A DNA stretch of 64,000 nt from Streptomyces violaceoruber (GTDB lineage: Bacteria; Actinomycetota; Actinomycetes; Streptomycetales; Streptomycetaceae), in the NCBI GenBank assembly GCA_000720805.1, contig JODI01000022.1, positions 157,422-221,421 of the forward strand, given 5' to 3'. This document shows, in pieces, positions 9,938 through 19,017 of this stretch; position 1 is the stretch's first letter; each line of letters opens with the position of its first letter. A program made the translations under genes and the position numbers. The notes under the pieces were generated by a model. It had not been told where the DNA came from, made no database searches, and was given only the letters and a program-made list of their open reading frames with translations.

Positions 9938-11710
9938 ATGAGCCGCATGGGGACCGAGGGGGACAACGCCCGGGTGATCGCGGGCCGCTACCGGCTCGAG
10001 GCGCGGCTCGGGCGTGGGGGCATGGGGGTCGTCTGGCGGGCGAGCGACCAGTTGCTCGGCCGCAGCGTGGCGGTCAAGGAACTCCCCCTCGACGAGGCGC
10101 TCTCCGCCGAGGGCGCCCAGCGGCGTCGGGAGCGCAGCCTGCGCGAGGCGCGTGCGGTGGCCCAGTTGAGCCACCCGCACATCATCGTGGTCCACGACGT
10201 CGTCGAGCACGACGAACGCCCGTACATCGTCATGGAACTGATCGAGGGTGGCTCCCTCGCCGACCGGATCGCCGCGCACGGCCCGGTCGACGCCGACGAG
10301 GCCGCCCGTATTGGCATCGCCCTGCTCGGCGCGTTGCGCACGGCGCACGAGGCCGGGGTCCTGCACCGCGACATCAAGCCCGCGAACGTCCTGGTGGAGG
10401 ACGGCACCGACCGTGTCGTCCTCACCGACTTCGGTATCGCCCAGGTCGCGGGCGCCACCACACTCACCGAGACCGGTTCCTTCGTCGGCTCGCCCGAATA
10501 CACGGCGCCCGAGCGGATGTCCGGGGCGAGGACCGGTCCTGCTTCCGACCTGTGGTCGCTGGGCGCGCTGCTGTGCACCATTCTGAGTGGCGAGTCTCCG
10601 TTCCGGCGCGACTCGTTGGGCGGCATCCTGCACGCGGTCGTCTCCGCCGAGATCCGGCCGCCCGCGCAGGCCGAGCCCATCCTTCCCGTCGTACGGGGCC
10701 TGCTGGAGCGCGATCCGGAACGGCGGCTGGACGCGGAGCGGGCCGAGCGGATGCTGCGGACCTTCCGGGACACCGGCCGCACACCCCCGCCTCCGCCGCC
10801 CCGGCGTACCCGCACCCTGTCGCTCGGCCGCGCCCGGACGAGGTCCGCGGACGCCACCCCCGTCGACGCAGCCCCCGCCGGCCCGGTCGACCGCCCGCCG
10901 GAGCCGCCGCCCGACCACACCCCCGAGCCGCCGTGGGACCGCCCGCCGCAGCCGCCGTCCGGGTACGCCCCGCCCTCGCCGGACGATCCCGCCCGGCACC
11001 CGGCGACCCGTCCCGGGCGCTCCCCGCGAGGCGTGCTGATCACCGCGCTGCTGGTCTCCGCGATGGCCGGCGCGGGTGTGTCCGCGGCGGCGCTGCTGAT
11101 GAACGGGGGCGGCAACGGGGAGGGTACGAGGAGTACGCCGACGAGTTCGGCGTCGTACACGACGGTGAGCCAGCGCCCGAGCCCGGGCCAGAGTCCGAAC
11201 CCGAGCCTCAGCCCCAGCCCACGTCCGAGCTCCAGTCCGCCTCCCTCCGCCCGTTCCGTTCCTTCCGCCCCGGCCGGCTACCGTCTCGCCCGCGACCCCG
11301 CCGGGTTCGTGCTCGCCGTGCCGGACGGCTTCAGCCGCGTACCGCAGGGTGAGCGGGTCTTCTACATGTCACCGGGGAAGGCCTTCCGTCTCGGCATCAG
11401 GGTCGCCGACCCCGCCGAGGGCGGCCCGCTGGCGGTGTTGCGGCGGGCGGCGGCCGAGGGCCCGGGCACCAACCCCGGTTACCGCGAAGGCCGGGTCACC
11501 CGGACCACGCACCGCGGACGCCCCGCCGCGCTCTGGGAGTTCACCTGGAACGGGTTCAGCGCGGCGGAGGGCCCCCGGCACACGTACGACCTGTGCTGGG
11601 AGGAGGGCGGCCGGCTGTACGACGTCTGGGTGTCCGCGCCGGTCGGAAAGGTGCGGGAGGCGAGGGCGTACTTCGACGTCGCGGTCGACACGTTGGTCAC
11701 GGGTGTGTGA
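9938..11710 (+). CDS. Transmembrane serine/threonine protein kinase 3
   Basis: 590-residue kinase. Motifs: GRGGMGVV, Lys47 in VAVKE, HRDIKPAN with Asp145, DFG 164-166, APE 190-192. A proline-rich linker (PPEPPPDHTPEPPWDR) leads to a membrane helix (about 365-387), then a Ser/Pro stalk and an external domain of about 145 residues starting GYRLARDPAGFVLAVPDGF. The start region offers ATG 9935, 9938 and 9947; GGTGGGG just upstream fits 9938 best. It begins 53 bases after kinase 2 and is followed 54 bases later by kinase 4, so cotranscription is likely. Confidence 0.9.
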   Translation: MSRMGTEGDNARVIAGRYRLEARLGRGGMGVVWRASDQLLGRSVAVKELPLDEALSAEGAQRRRERSLREARAVAQLSHPHIIVVHDVVEHDERPYIVMELIEGGSLADRIAAHGPVDADEAARIGIALLGALRTAHEAGVLHRDIKPANVLVEDGTDRVVLTDFGIAQVAGATTLTETGSFVGSPEYTAPERMSGARTGPASDLWSLGALLCTILSGESPFRRDSLGGILHAVVSAEIRPPAQAEPILPVVRGLLERDPERRLDAERAERMLRTFRDTGRTPPPPPPRRTRTLSLGRARTRSADATPVDAAPAGPVDRPPEPPPDHTPEPPWDRPPQPPSGYAPPSPDDPARHPATRPGRSPRGVLITALLVSAMAGAGVSAAALLMNGGGNGEGTRSTPTSSASYTTVSQRPSPGQSPNPSLSPSPRPSSSPPPSARSVPSAPAGYRLARDPAGFVLAVPDGFSRVPQGERVFYMSPGKAFRLGIRVADPAEGGPLAVLRRAAAEGPGTNPGYREGRVTRTTHRGRPAALWEFTWNGFSAAEGPRHTYDLCWEEGGRLYDVWVSAPVGKVREARAYFDVAVDTLVTGV

Positions 11711-11764
11711 CCGGAAAGCGTTCGAGGTGGATACCGGCCCGGTTGGCGCGATATGGATGGACCC

Positions 11765-13504
11765 ATGAGCAGCAACGGGGGAGCCCCTTACGGGTCCGAC
11801 GAGCCAACGAGTTTCGCTCTGCAACCACCGAAGCCACCGGCAGTGCCGGCCTCGCCGAACCCGCCGAACCCGCCGAACCCGCCGAGTCCGTCGAGTCCTT
11901 CGACCCCGCCTGTGGCGGTGCCGCACCCGGACAACCCGTACGCCCTGCCCACCCAGGTCGTCCCACCGCAGCCGCAGCCCGCCCAGACGCCGCCCACCAC
12001 CACCCCTGACCCCCGCGTCGAGCGGCTCATCGCCGGCCGTTACCGTCTGCTCGGCAAGCTCGGGCACGGCGGTATGGGTACGGTGTGGCGGGCCAAGGAC
12101 GAGACCGTGGACCGCGAGGTCGCCGTCAAGGAGCCCCGCGTCCCGGACCACCTTCCCGAGCGCGAACAGGCCACCGCGTTCGAGCGGATGCGCCGCGAGG
12201 CACGCGCCGCCGCCCGGCTCGACCATCCGGCCGTGGTGAACGTCCATGACGTGGCGGTCGTGGACGGCCGGCCGTGGATCGTGATGGAGCTGGTGCGGGG
12301 CCGTTCGCTGGGCGACGCGTTGCAGGAGGGCACCCTCGGGGCCCGGGAAGCGGCGAAAATCGGCCTCGAGGTGCTGGGCGCGCTGGAGGCGGCGCACGCG
12401 GCGGGCATCCTGCACCGGGACGTCAAGCCGGACAACGTCCTCCTCGGCCGGCACGACCGGGTCGTCCTCACCGACTTCGGGATCGCGCAGATCGAGGGTG
12501 AGACCAGTCTGACCGACACCGGAGGCTTCGTCGGCTCGCCCGAGTACATCGCGCCGGAACGGGTGCTCGGTCAGCGCCCCGGCCCGGCCAGCGACCTCTG
12601 GTCCCTCGGCGTGGTCCTCTACGCGGCCACGGAGGGCGTCTCCCCGTTCCGTCGCAGCAACACCCCCGCCACCCTCCAGTCCGTCCTCAACGCGACGCCC
12701 GCAGCGCCCGCCTCCGCGCCGGGCCCGCTCGCCGACGCCATCAACGGTCTGCTCCAGAAGGACCCGGCGCGCCGCCCGAACGCCGCCCAGGTCCGCGCGT
12801 TGCTGGAGACGGCCGCGAACCCGCCGGCGCCGTCCCCGCCCACCCAGATCGTGTCGCGCACCGAGGCCCCGCAGCGGCGCTTCCGGCCCGGCCGCAAGGG
12901 CTGGTTCGGACTCGGTGCCGTGGTCGCCGCCGCCGCGGTGACGGCGTATCTGACGATCGCGAACCCCTTCGCGGGGCCGCTGCCCGGCGGCTGGAAGACC
13001 GAGCACGAGAAGGACGTCGCCGCGACCCTCGCGGTGCCCGCGGCCTATCAGCGCTCCGTGCCCGACCGGAAGACCGACAAGGGGCACTGGGTCACGTACA
13101 CCGACTTGAGCGGCAGCATCTGGATCGGGCTGACCCTGGACCGGAAGGCGGAGGACACCACCAACGACATCGCGGGGTCGGCCGCCGCCGAAATGTACGA
13201 CGACGACACCGAGTTCAAGCAGAGCGGCAGCTACAGCCTGAGCATGCCGGACGGTCCGGGGACGAAGACCAAGCCCGACAACGCGACCTTCCGGGGCAAC
13301 AAGGCCGCCCAGAACACCGTCGTCTACACCACCGACGACAGCCGGAACCCCCGCCCCCGCGAGCTGCGGATCCTCTACTACAAGACCCGCGGCGGCGACA
13401 TGTACAAGCTCACGGTCAGCTACCCGGGCAAGGGCGACTTCACCGAGCGCGGACGCGAGGTCGCGACGACGGCGATCGCGAACCTGGACGTCGACAAGCT
13501 CTGA
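11765..13504 (+). CDS. Transmembrane serine/threonine protein kinase 4 with Pro-rich N-terminus
   Basis: 579-residue kinase that differs from its neighbours by an 85-residue N-terminal extension rich in proline (PNPPNPPNPPSPSSPSTPP). The kinase domain starts near residue 88: GHGGMGTV, Lys122 in VAVKE, HRDVKPDN with Asp219, DFG 237-239. The linker before the membrane helix (about 380-400) is short, and the external domain of about 180 residues (GGWKTEHEKDVAATLAVP) is larger than in kinases 2 and 3. ATG 11765 follows GGATGGA; ATG 11753 is an alternative four codons upstream. The N-terminal proline-rich tail could bind SH3- or WW-like partners or simply be a tether; neither is shown. Confidence 0.9.
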   Translation: MSSNGGAPYGSDEPTSFALQPPKPPAVPASPNPPNPPNPPSPSSPSTPPVAVPHPDNPYALPTQVVPPQPQPAQTPPTTTPDPRVERLIAGRYRLLGKLGHGGMGTVWRAKDETVDREVAVKEPRVPDHLPEREQATAFERMRREARAAARLDHPAVVNVHDVAVVDGRPWIVMELVRGRSLGDALQEGTLGAREAAKIGLEVLGALEAAHAAGILHRDVKPDNVLLGRHDRVVLTDFGIAQIEGETSLTDTGGFVGSPEYIAPERVLGQRPGPASDLWSLGVVLYAATEGVSPFRRSNTPATLQSVLNATPAAPASAPGPLADAINGLLQKDPARRPNAAQVRALLETAANPPAPSPPTQIVSRTEAPQRRFRPGRKGWFGLGAVVAAAAVTAYLTIANPFAGPLPGGWKTEHEKDVAATLAVPAAYQRSVPDRKTDKGHWVTYTDLSGSIWIGLTLDRKAEDTTNDIAGSAAAEMYDDDTEFKQSGSYSLSMPDGPGTKTKPDNATFRGNKAAQNTVVYTTDDSRNPRPRELRILYYKTRGGDMYKLTVSYPGKGDFTERGREVATTAIANLDVDKL

Positions 13505-13586
13505 ATCCCGCCTCCGACCCCGCCTCCGACCCGCCCCACCCCGCCCCGCGTCGACAAGGAGGCGTCGCGCACGGTACTCATGGGGC

Positions 13587-15218
13587 ATGAGCTACGGCGG
13601 GGACGACACCGACCCCAGAAACGCGCTGCTCGGCGGTCGTTACCGTCTGATCGAGCGCATAGGCAGCGGCGGGATGGGCACCGTCTGGCGGGCGCGCGAC
13701 GAGCTCGTGGAGCGTGAAGTCGCCGTCAAACAGCCACGGTTGCCGGGCGACCCGGAGGACGAGGAACACCGCCGCGCCGCCCACCGGCTCTACCGTGAGG
13801 CCCGCGCCGCCGCCCGCGTCGACCATCCCGCCGCCGTCTCCATCCACGACGTCGTCGTCGAGGAGGCGGACGGACTGCCCTGGATCGTCATGGAGTTGAT
13901 CCACGGCGAGTCCCTCTACGAGAGGCTCCGCCGCGGTCCCCTCCTGCCCGCCGAGGCCGCCCGCATCGCCCTCGCCGTCCTCGGCGCCCTGCGCGCCGCG
14001 CACGCCGTCGGCATCGTGCACCGGGACGTGAAGCCCGCCAACGTCCTGCTCGGACCCCGTCACCGCGTCGTCCTCACCGACTTCGGCATCGCCCACGTCC
14101 AGGGCGAGGAATCCCTCACCGCCACCGGCGAGTTCATCGGCTCCCTGGAGTTCGTCGCCCCCGAGCGGATGTCCGGCACCGGCGCCGGCCCCGCCTCCGA
14201 CCTGTGGTCCCTGGGCGTCCTCCTCCACACCGCCGTCGAGGGCGCCTCCCCCTTCCGCCGTGCGACCCCGGAGGCCACCCTCGCCGCGATCGTCACCGCC
14301 GACCCGCCCGAGCCGAAGCAGTCAGGACCCCTCCAGTCCCTGGTCACCCGGATGCTGGCGAAGGATCCCGAACGGCGACCGGACGCGGAGGAGATCGCGC
14401 GGGTACTGGAGTCGGTGGCGGGGGAGGAGCGGCGGCCGGGTTGGAAGGCCAGGGACGCCGTGGAAGAGGCGCAGGAGCCCGACGTACGAGAGCCCGCCGG
14501 ACGAGAGCCCGGCGCAGAAGCACCTGCCGTACGAGAGCCGGCCGTGGGAGAACCCGTCGTACCAGCACCCGCCGTAGAAGAAACCGCCGTAACAAAACCC
14601 GCCATAACAGAACCCGCCCTAGTAGACGAACCCCTACCGCAGCGACCGCACCCCCCGTCCCCCCGCCGCAGTCTCATGCGCACAGCTGTCGCCGTCATCG
14701 CTGTTCTCCTCCCCGGCGGAATCTGGCTGGGCACCTCGTTCGCCGACGGGACCGCCGCGCAGGACGGCTGGGTCGTGCACCGGGAGGACGGGATGGATGC
14801 CGCCCTCCGTCTGCCCCGGGCGTACCGGCCGCTGGACTCGGTGGGCGAGAGGGGCGACGCCACCCGGCTGGCCGTCTACAGCGACGAGGTGATCAGCGTG
14901 TACCTCAGTGAGTGGGAGAAGGCTCCCCGTTCCCCGATGGCCGAGGCCGGCCGGACGCCGATCGCGTGGGAGGGGCACGAGAGCCTGCCGGGCCAGTACA
15001 CCCGCACCAGTTTCCACGGGGACGAGGCCGCCCTCGCCGACGTCACCTACGACCCGGACGGCAGCCCGCCGACCCGGGTGATGCAGCTGATCGTCCGCAC
15101 GGACGACGACCGCCTCTACCAACTGCGGGTGGACATGCCGAAGGGAACGCCGGACGAGAAACGGGGCACCGCACTCTTCAAGGGCGCCCGTGCCCGGCTG
15201 AAGATCGGAACGGACTGA
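13587..15218 (+). CDS. Transmembrane serine/threonine protein kinase 5
   Basis: 543-residue kinase, last of the cluster. Motifs: GSGGMGTV, Lys48 in VAVKQ, HRDVKPAN with Asp147, DFG 165-167, APE intact. The linker carries charged repeats of the type REPA/VREP/VGEP, then a membrane helix (about 365-388, MRTAVAVIAVLLPGGIWLG) and an external domain of about 150 residues (GWVVHREDGMDAALRLPRAY). The ATG at 13587 lies about 80 bases after kinase 4. All five active kinases share the external-domain layout (one beta-rich module starting with a Gly/Trp-containing strand), which suggests a common sensing fold diverged for different signals (inference). Confidence 0.9.
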   Translation: MSYGGDDTDPRNALLGGRYRLIERIGSGGMGTVWRARDELVEREVAVKQPRLPGDPEDEEHRRAAHRLYREARAAARVDHPAAVSIHDVVVEEADGLPWIVMELIHGESLYERLRRGPLLPAEAARIALAVLGALRAAHAVGIVHRDVKPANVLLGPRHRVVLTDFGIAHVQGEESLTATGEFIGSLEFVAPERMSGTGAGPASDLWSLGVLLHTAVEGASPFRRATPEATLAAIVTADPPEPKQSGPLQSLVTRMLAKDPERRPDAEEIARVLESVAGEERRPGWKARDAVEEAQEPDVREPAGREPGAEAPAVREPAVGEPVVPAPAVEETAVTKPAITEPALVDEPLPQRPHPPSPRRSLMRTAVAVIAVLLPGGIWLGTSFADGTAAQDGWVVHREDGMDAALRLPRAYRPLDSVGERGDATRLAVYSDEVISVYLSEWEKAPRSPMAEAGRTPIAWEGHESLPGQYTRTSFHGDEAALADVTYDPDGSPPTRVMQLIVRTDDDRLYQLRVDMPKGTPDEKRGTALFKGARARLKIGTD

Positions 15219-15263
15219 GCAGGCCGGCCGGACGAGCCGGACGAGCCGGGCGATCGGCTTCGT

Positions 15264-15337
15264 GCAACGTCCTGACAACGCCCTGACACGCCCTGACAAC
15301 GCCCTGATCAGGGCATCCCGTGCCAGTGACCACTGGC
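15264..15337 (+). promoter_or_regulatory. Palindrome-rich control region before the aldehyde dehydrogenase
   Basis: Three elements in about 75 bases: direct repeats of CCTGACA with an AACGCC or CGCC spacer (15269-15303), a perfect 14-bp palindrome GCCCTGATCAGGGC (15301-15314) and an inverted repeat GCCAGTG-AC-CACTGGC (15322-15337). The dehydrogenase start is 75 bases further on. The two palindromes are candidate operators for a dimeric repressor; no regulator gene is adjacent. Promoter hexamers are not clear. Confidence 0.55.
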
Positions 15338-15412
15338 GTCATGTGCGTGATCGGTGAATCCGTATTACTGACGGGTACCCAAAGGCCTCCGCACCGGAAT
15401 ACCCTGCGGCTC

Positions 15413-17026
15413 ATGACGGACGCGCAGGCCCCGGCCCAGACCGGCACGAACCCCATCGCCCCCGCCCCGGCGGGCGCCCGTACCGCCGCCGACGTGGTCA
15501 CCCCCGAGCTGATCGCCCAGCTCACCAAGGGCGTGGCCGGCTCCGGCCGGACGGCGAACCACACCCCGTTCACCGGTGAGAAGCTGGCGGACCTGCCCGA
15601 GTCCACCCCCGAGGACGTGGAGAAGGCGTTCCAGGCGGCCCGCAGGGCACAGCCCGTCTGGGAGAGGACCCCGGTACGGCAGCGCGCGGCCGTCCTGCTC
15701 CGCTTCCACGACCTGGTCCTGGAGCGTCAGGCCGAGGTGCTGGACCTGATCCAGCTGGAGACCGGCAAGGCCCGTCTGCACGCCCACGAGGAGGTCCAGG
15801 CCGTCGCCGTCGCGGCCCGCCACTACGGCCGCAAGGCCCCCGCGTACCTCGGGCCCAAGCGGCACGCCGGTGCCGTCCCGACCCTCACCAAGGTCACCGA
15901 GCTGCGTCACCCGCGCGGTGTCGTCGGCCAGATCGCCCCCTGGAACTACCCGCTGGAGCTGTCGGTCGGCGACGCGCTCCCGGCGTTCGTCGCGGGCAAC
16001 GCGGTGGTGATGAAACCCGACACGGAGACCTGCCTCACCGCGCTCTGGGCCCGTGACCTGCTCATCGAGGCGGGGCTGCCCGCCGACGTCTTCCAGGTCG
16101 TCCTCGGAGACGGCCCGGTCGTCGGCCCCGAGGTCGTCAAGCACGCCGACTACGTCTCCTTCACCGGCTCCACCCGCACCGGCCGCGAGGTCGCCCAGGG
16201 CGCCGCCGCCCGGCTGATCGGGGTCTCCCTCGAACTCGGCGGCAAGAACGCCATGCTGGTCCTCGAGGACGCCGACATCGAGAAGGCCGCCGCGGGCGCC
16301 GTCCGCGCCTGCTTCAACTCCGCCGGCCAACTGTGCATTTCCATCGAGCGGTTGTACGTCCACGAGTCGATCGCCGACGCCTTCGTCGAGCGCTTCGCCG
16401 CCCGCACGAAGGCGATGCGCCTCGGTACGTCCCTCGCATACGGCGCCGACATGGGCTCGCTGGTCGGCGAACGTCAGTTGGAGACCGTCACCCGGCACGT
16501 CGACGAGGCCGTCGCCAAGGGCGCGAAGCTCGTCGCCGGCGGGGTGGCCCGCCCGGACATCGGCCCTTACTTCTTCGAGCCGACCATCCTCGACGGCGTC
16601 ACCGAGCCGATGTCGGTCTGCACGGAGGAGACCTTCGGCCCGGTCGTCTCCCTCTACCGCTTCAGCACCGAGGACGAGGCTGTCGAGCACGCCAACTCCA
16701 CGCCGTACGGCCTCAACTCCTCGGTGTGGACGAAGGACGGCCGCCGCGGTCGCGAGGTCGCGGCCCGCCTGCGCACCGGCACGGTCAACATCAACGAGGG
16801 GTACGCGCCCGCCTACGGCAGCGTCCAGTCCCCGATGGGCGGCATGAAGGACTCCGGGCTCGGCCGCCGCCACGGCTCCGAGGGCATCCTCAAGTACACG
16901 GAGGCGCAGACGGTGGCCCAGCAGCGGCTGCTGCCGATGGCCCCGTCGCTGGGGATGGACGACGAGAAGTACGCGCAGTTCATGAGCCGCAGCCTGCGGC
17001 TGATGAAGGCCCTCCGGTTCCGCTAG
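15413..17026 (+). CDS. Succinate-semialdehyde-type dehydrogenase (NAD(P)+ aldehyde dehydrogenase)
   Basis: 537-residue aldehyde dehydrogenase. The catalytic general base Glu274 lies in LELGGKNA and the nucleophile Cys308 in FNSAGQLCIS; APWNYPL and the Rossmann motif FTGSTRTGREV are present. The FNSAGQLC active-site context and overall sequence resemble the GabD2 group of NADP-dependent succinate-semialdehyde dehydrogenases, which oxidise succinic semialdehyde to succinate in GABA breakdown. A broader aldehyde substrate cannot be excluded. ATG 15413 begins the conserved part after a short Ala/Pro-rich leader; an ATG at 15320 would run through the palindromic control region and is unlikely. About 100 bases separate it from the GMC oxidoreductase downstream, so the two may be cotranscribed. 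Confidence 0.85.
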   Translation: MTDAQAPAQTGTNPIAPAPAGARTAADVVTPELIAQLTKGVAGSGRTANHTPFTGEKLADLPESTPEDVEKAFQAARRAQPVWERTPVRQRAAVLLRFHDLVLERQAEVLDLIQLETGKARLHAHEEVQAVAVAARHYGRKAPAYLGPKRHAGAVPTLTKVTELRHPRGVVGQIAPWNYPLELSVGDALPAFVAGNAVVMKPDTETCLTALWARDLLIEAGLPADVFQVVLGDGPVVGPEVVKHADYVSFTGSTRTGREVAQGAAARLIGVSLELGGKNAMLVLEDADIEKAAAGAVRACFNSAGQLCISIERLYVHESIADAFVERFAARTKAMRLGTSLAYGADMGSLVGERQLETVTRHVDEAVAKGAKLVAGGVARPDIGPYFFEPTILDGVTEPMSVCTEETFGPVVSLYRFSTEDEAVEHANSTPYGLNSSVWTKDGRRGREVAARLRTGTVNINEGYAPAYGSVQSPMGGMKDSGLGRRHGSEGILKYTEAQTVAQQRLLPMAPSLGMDDEKYAQFMSRSLRLMKALRFR

Positions 17027-17046
17027 ACACCCACCGTTCCCGTCGT

Positions 17047-17117
17047 CCGTTCTCACCTCCTGGCTGACCACCCGTTCTCACCCCTGGCTGACCACCCGTT
17101 CTCACCACCGGTTCTCA
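17047..17117 (+). repeat. 24/25-bp tandem repeat before the GMC oxidoreductase
   Basis: CCGTTCTCACC followed by CTGGCTGACCAC recurs with starts at 17047, 17072 and 17096, and a truncated last copy ends in GGTTCTCAATGAGG, which forms the ribosome-binding region of the next gene. It fills the gap between the dehydrogenase and the oxidoreductase. Confidence 0.75.
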
Positions 17118-17130
17118 ATGAGGAGAGCAT

Positions 17131-18909
17131 GTGCCTCAGGACACCTACGACTACGACGTCATCGTCGTCGGCTCCGGCTTCGGCGGTTCCGTGACCGCCC
17201 TGCGCCTCACGGAGAAGGGCTACCGCGTAGGCGTCCTGGAGGCCGGCCGCCGTTTCACCCGGGAATCGCTCCCGAAGAACTCCTGGGACCTGAAGAACTA
17301 CCTGTGGGCTCCCAGGCTCGGCTGCTACGGAATCCAGCGGATCCACCTGCTCGGCAACGTCATGGTCCTGGCCGGCGCGGGCGTCGGCGGCGGCTCCCTG
17401 AACTACGCCAACACGCTCTACGTCCCCCCGAAGCCCTTCTTCGACGACCCCCAGTGGCGTGACATCACGGACTGGCAGGACGAGCTGGCGCCGTACTACG
17501 ACCAGGCGCGCCGCATGCTCGGCGTCCGCCTCAACCCGACGATGACCCCGTCCGACGTGCACCTGAAGGCCGCCGCCGAGCGGATGGGCGTGGGCGACAC
17601 CTTCCACATGGCGCCGGTCGGCGTGTTCTTCGGGGACGGCGAGGACGCCGACGGCTCGGTGCGGGCGAAGCCCGGCGAGCAGGTCCCGGACCCCTACTTC
17701 GGCGGCGCGGGACCCGCCCGCAAGGCCTGCAACGAGTGCGGCGAGTGCATGACCGGCTGCCGGCACGGCGCTAAGAACACCCTCAACGAGAACTACCTGT
17801 ACCTCGCCGAGAAGGCCGGCGCGGTGGTGCACCCGCTCACGACGGTCGTGTCGGTCACCGACGACTCACAGGGCGGCTACGCGGTCGCCACCCTCCCCAC
17901 CGACGACCGCCGCAAGACGAAGGGCCGCACCTTCAAGGCACGCCGGGTGGTGTTGGCCGCCGGCACGTACGGCACCCAGACCCTTCTGCACCGGATGAAG
18001 GCGGGCGGCCAACTGCCGTACGTCTCCGGCAAGCTGGGTGAGCTGACCCGTACCAACTCGGAGGCCCTGGTCGGCGCGCAGACCGACGACCGCCGCTACC
18101 GCGAGGTGACGGGCGAGCAGAAGGTGGACTTCACGCGCGGGGTCGCCATCACGTCCTCCATCCACCCCGACGCCGACACCCACATCGAGCCGGTCCGTTA
18201 CGGCAAGGGTTCCAACTCGATGGGCAGCCTGTCGATCCTCCAAGTGCCGTACGCGGAGGGGGCGTCCAGGACAGCGGCCTGGCTGAGGAACGCGGCCCGA
18301 CACCCGCTCCTGGTCCTGCGGTCCCTGTCCAACCGCCGCTGGTCGGAGAAGACCATCATCGGCCTGGTCATGCAGTCGCTGGACAACTCCCTGACGACGT
18401 ACCTGAAACCGGACGGCGTGGGCAAGGGACTCCTCACCGCCCGCCAGGGCCACGGTTCCCCGAACCCCAAGCAGATCAAGGCGGCCTCCCAGGGCGCGTC
18501 CGCCATCGCCGCCGAGATCAACGGCTTCGCCGGATCCAACGTCGGCGAGCTGATGGGCACCCCGCTCACCGCCCACTTCCTCGGCGGCTGCCCGATCGGC
18601 TCCTCCCGCGAGAGCGGCGTCATCGACCCGTACCACCGCCTCTACGGCCACCCCGGCATCTCGGTCGTCGACGGCGCCGCGGTCTCCGCCAACCTGGGCG
18701 TGAACCCGTCCCTGACGATCACCGCCCAGGCCGAGCGCGCGATGTCGTACTGGCCCAACAAGGGCGAGGCGGACCCGCGTCCGGCGCAGGGACAGCCGTA
18801 CGAGCGCCTCGAGCCGGTCGAGCCGAAGTCACCGGCGGTCCCGGCGGACGCGTTCGGCGCGCTGAAGCTGCCGTTCCTGGGAATCCCGGCGGTGCCGCCG
18901 AAGACGTGA
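17131..18909 (+). CDS. GMC-family FAD oxidoreductase, cholesterol oxidase-like
   Basis: 592-residue flavoprotein. The FAD-binding motif GSGFGGSVTALRL sits at the N-terminus, AGAGVGGGSLNYAN and the C-terminal block SVVDGAAVSANLGVNPSLTI are typical of GMC oxidoreductases. The Cys-rich stretch CNECGECMTGCRHGAKNT is shared with the mycobacterial ChoD-type proteins annotated as cholesterol oxidases; it contains four cysteines arranged like a metal or redox site. Substrate is uncertain: sterol, other alcohols or something else. There is no signal peptide, so a cytoplasmic enzyme is expected. GTG 17131 follows GAGGAGA with good spacing. A strong terminator follows the gene. Confidence 0.85.
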   Translation: MPQDTYDYDVIVVGSGFGGSVTALRLTEKGYRVGVLEAGRRFTRESLPKNSWDLKNYLWAPRLGCYGIQRIHLLGNVMVLAGAGVGGGSLNYANTLYVPPKPFFDDPQWRDITDWQDELAPYYDQARRMLGVRLNPTMTPSDVHLKAAAERMGVGDTFHMAPVGVFFGDGEDADGSVRAKPGEQVPDPYFGGAGPARKACNECGECMTGCRHGAKNTLNENYLYLAEKAGAVVHPLTTVVSVTDDSQGGYAVATLPTDDRRKTKGRTFKARRVVLAAGTYGTQTLLHRMKAGGQLPYVSGKLGELTRTNSEALVGAQTDDRRYREVTGEQKVDFTRGVAITSSIHPDADTHIEPVRYGKGSNSMGSLSILQVPYAEGASRTAAWLRNAARHPLLVLRSLSNRRWSEKTIIGLVMQSLDNSLTTYLKPDGVGKGLLTARQGHGSPNPKQIKAASQGASAIAAEINGFAGSNVGELMGTPLTAHFLGGCPIGSSRESGVIDPYHRLYGHPGISVVDGAAVSANLGVNPSLTITAQAERAMSYWPNKGEADPRPAQGQPYERLEPVEPKSPAVPADAFGALKLPFLGIPAVPPKT

Positions 18910-18928
18910 CAAAGAAGACGTGACAAAG
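18901..18928 (+). repeat. 14-bp tandem duplication covering the GMC stop codon
   Basis: AAGACGTGACAAAG occurs twice in direct succession; the first copy contains the stop codon TGA (18907-18909). A recent slip duplication of the gene end is the simplest reading. Confidence 0.8.
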
Positions 18929-18936
18929 AAGAAGAG

Positions 18937-18986
18937 ACACAGAGAAGGACCTGCGCCCCCCTCCGAGCGCAGGTCCTTCTCTGTGT
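18937..18986. terminator. Strong bidirectional terminator between convergent genes
   Basis: A perfect 20-bp stem (ACACAGAGAAGGACCTGCGC at 18937-18956 and its complement at 18967-18986) with a 10-base loop CCCCCTCCGA. It lies between the GMC gene (plus) and the LAETG protein gene (minus), and can serve both. Confidence 0.9.
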
Positions 18987-19017
18987 GCGACAAGGCTTGT
19001 CGAGCCTTTACCGCGGC

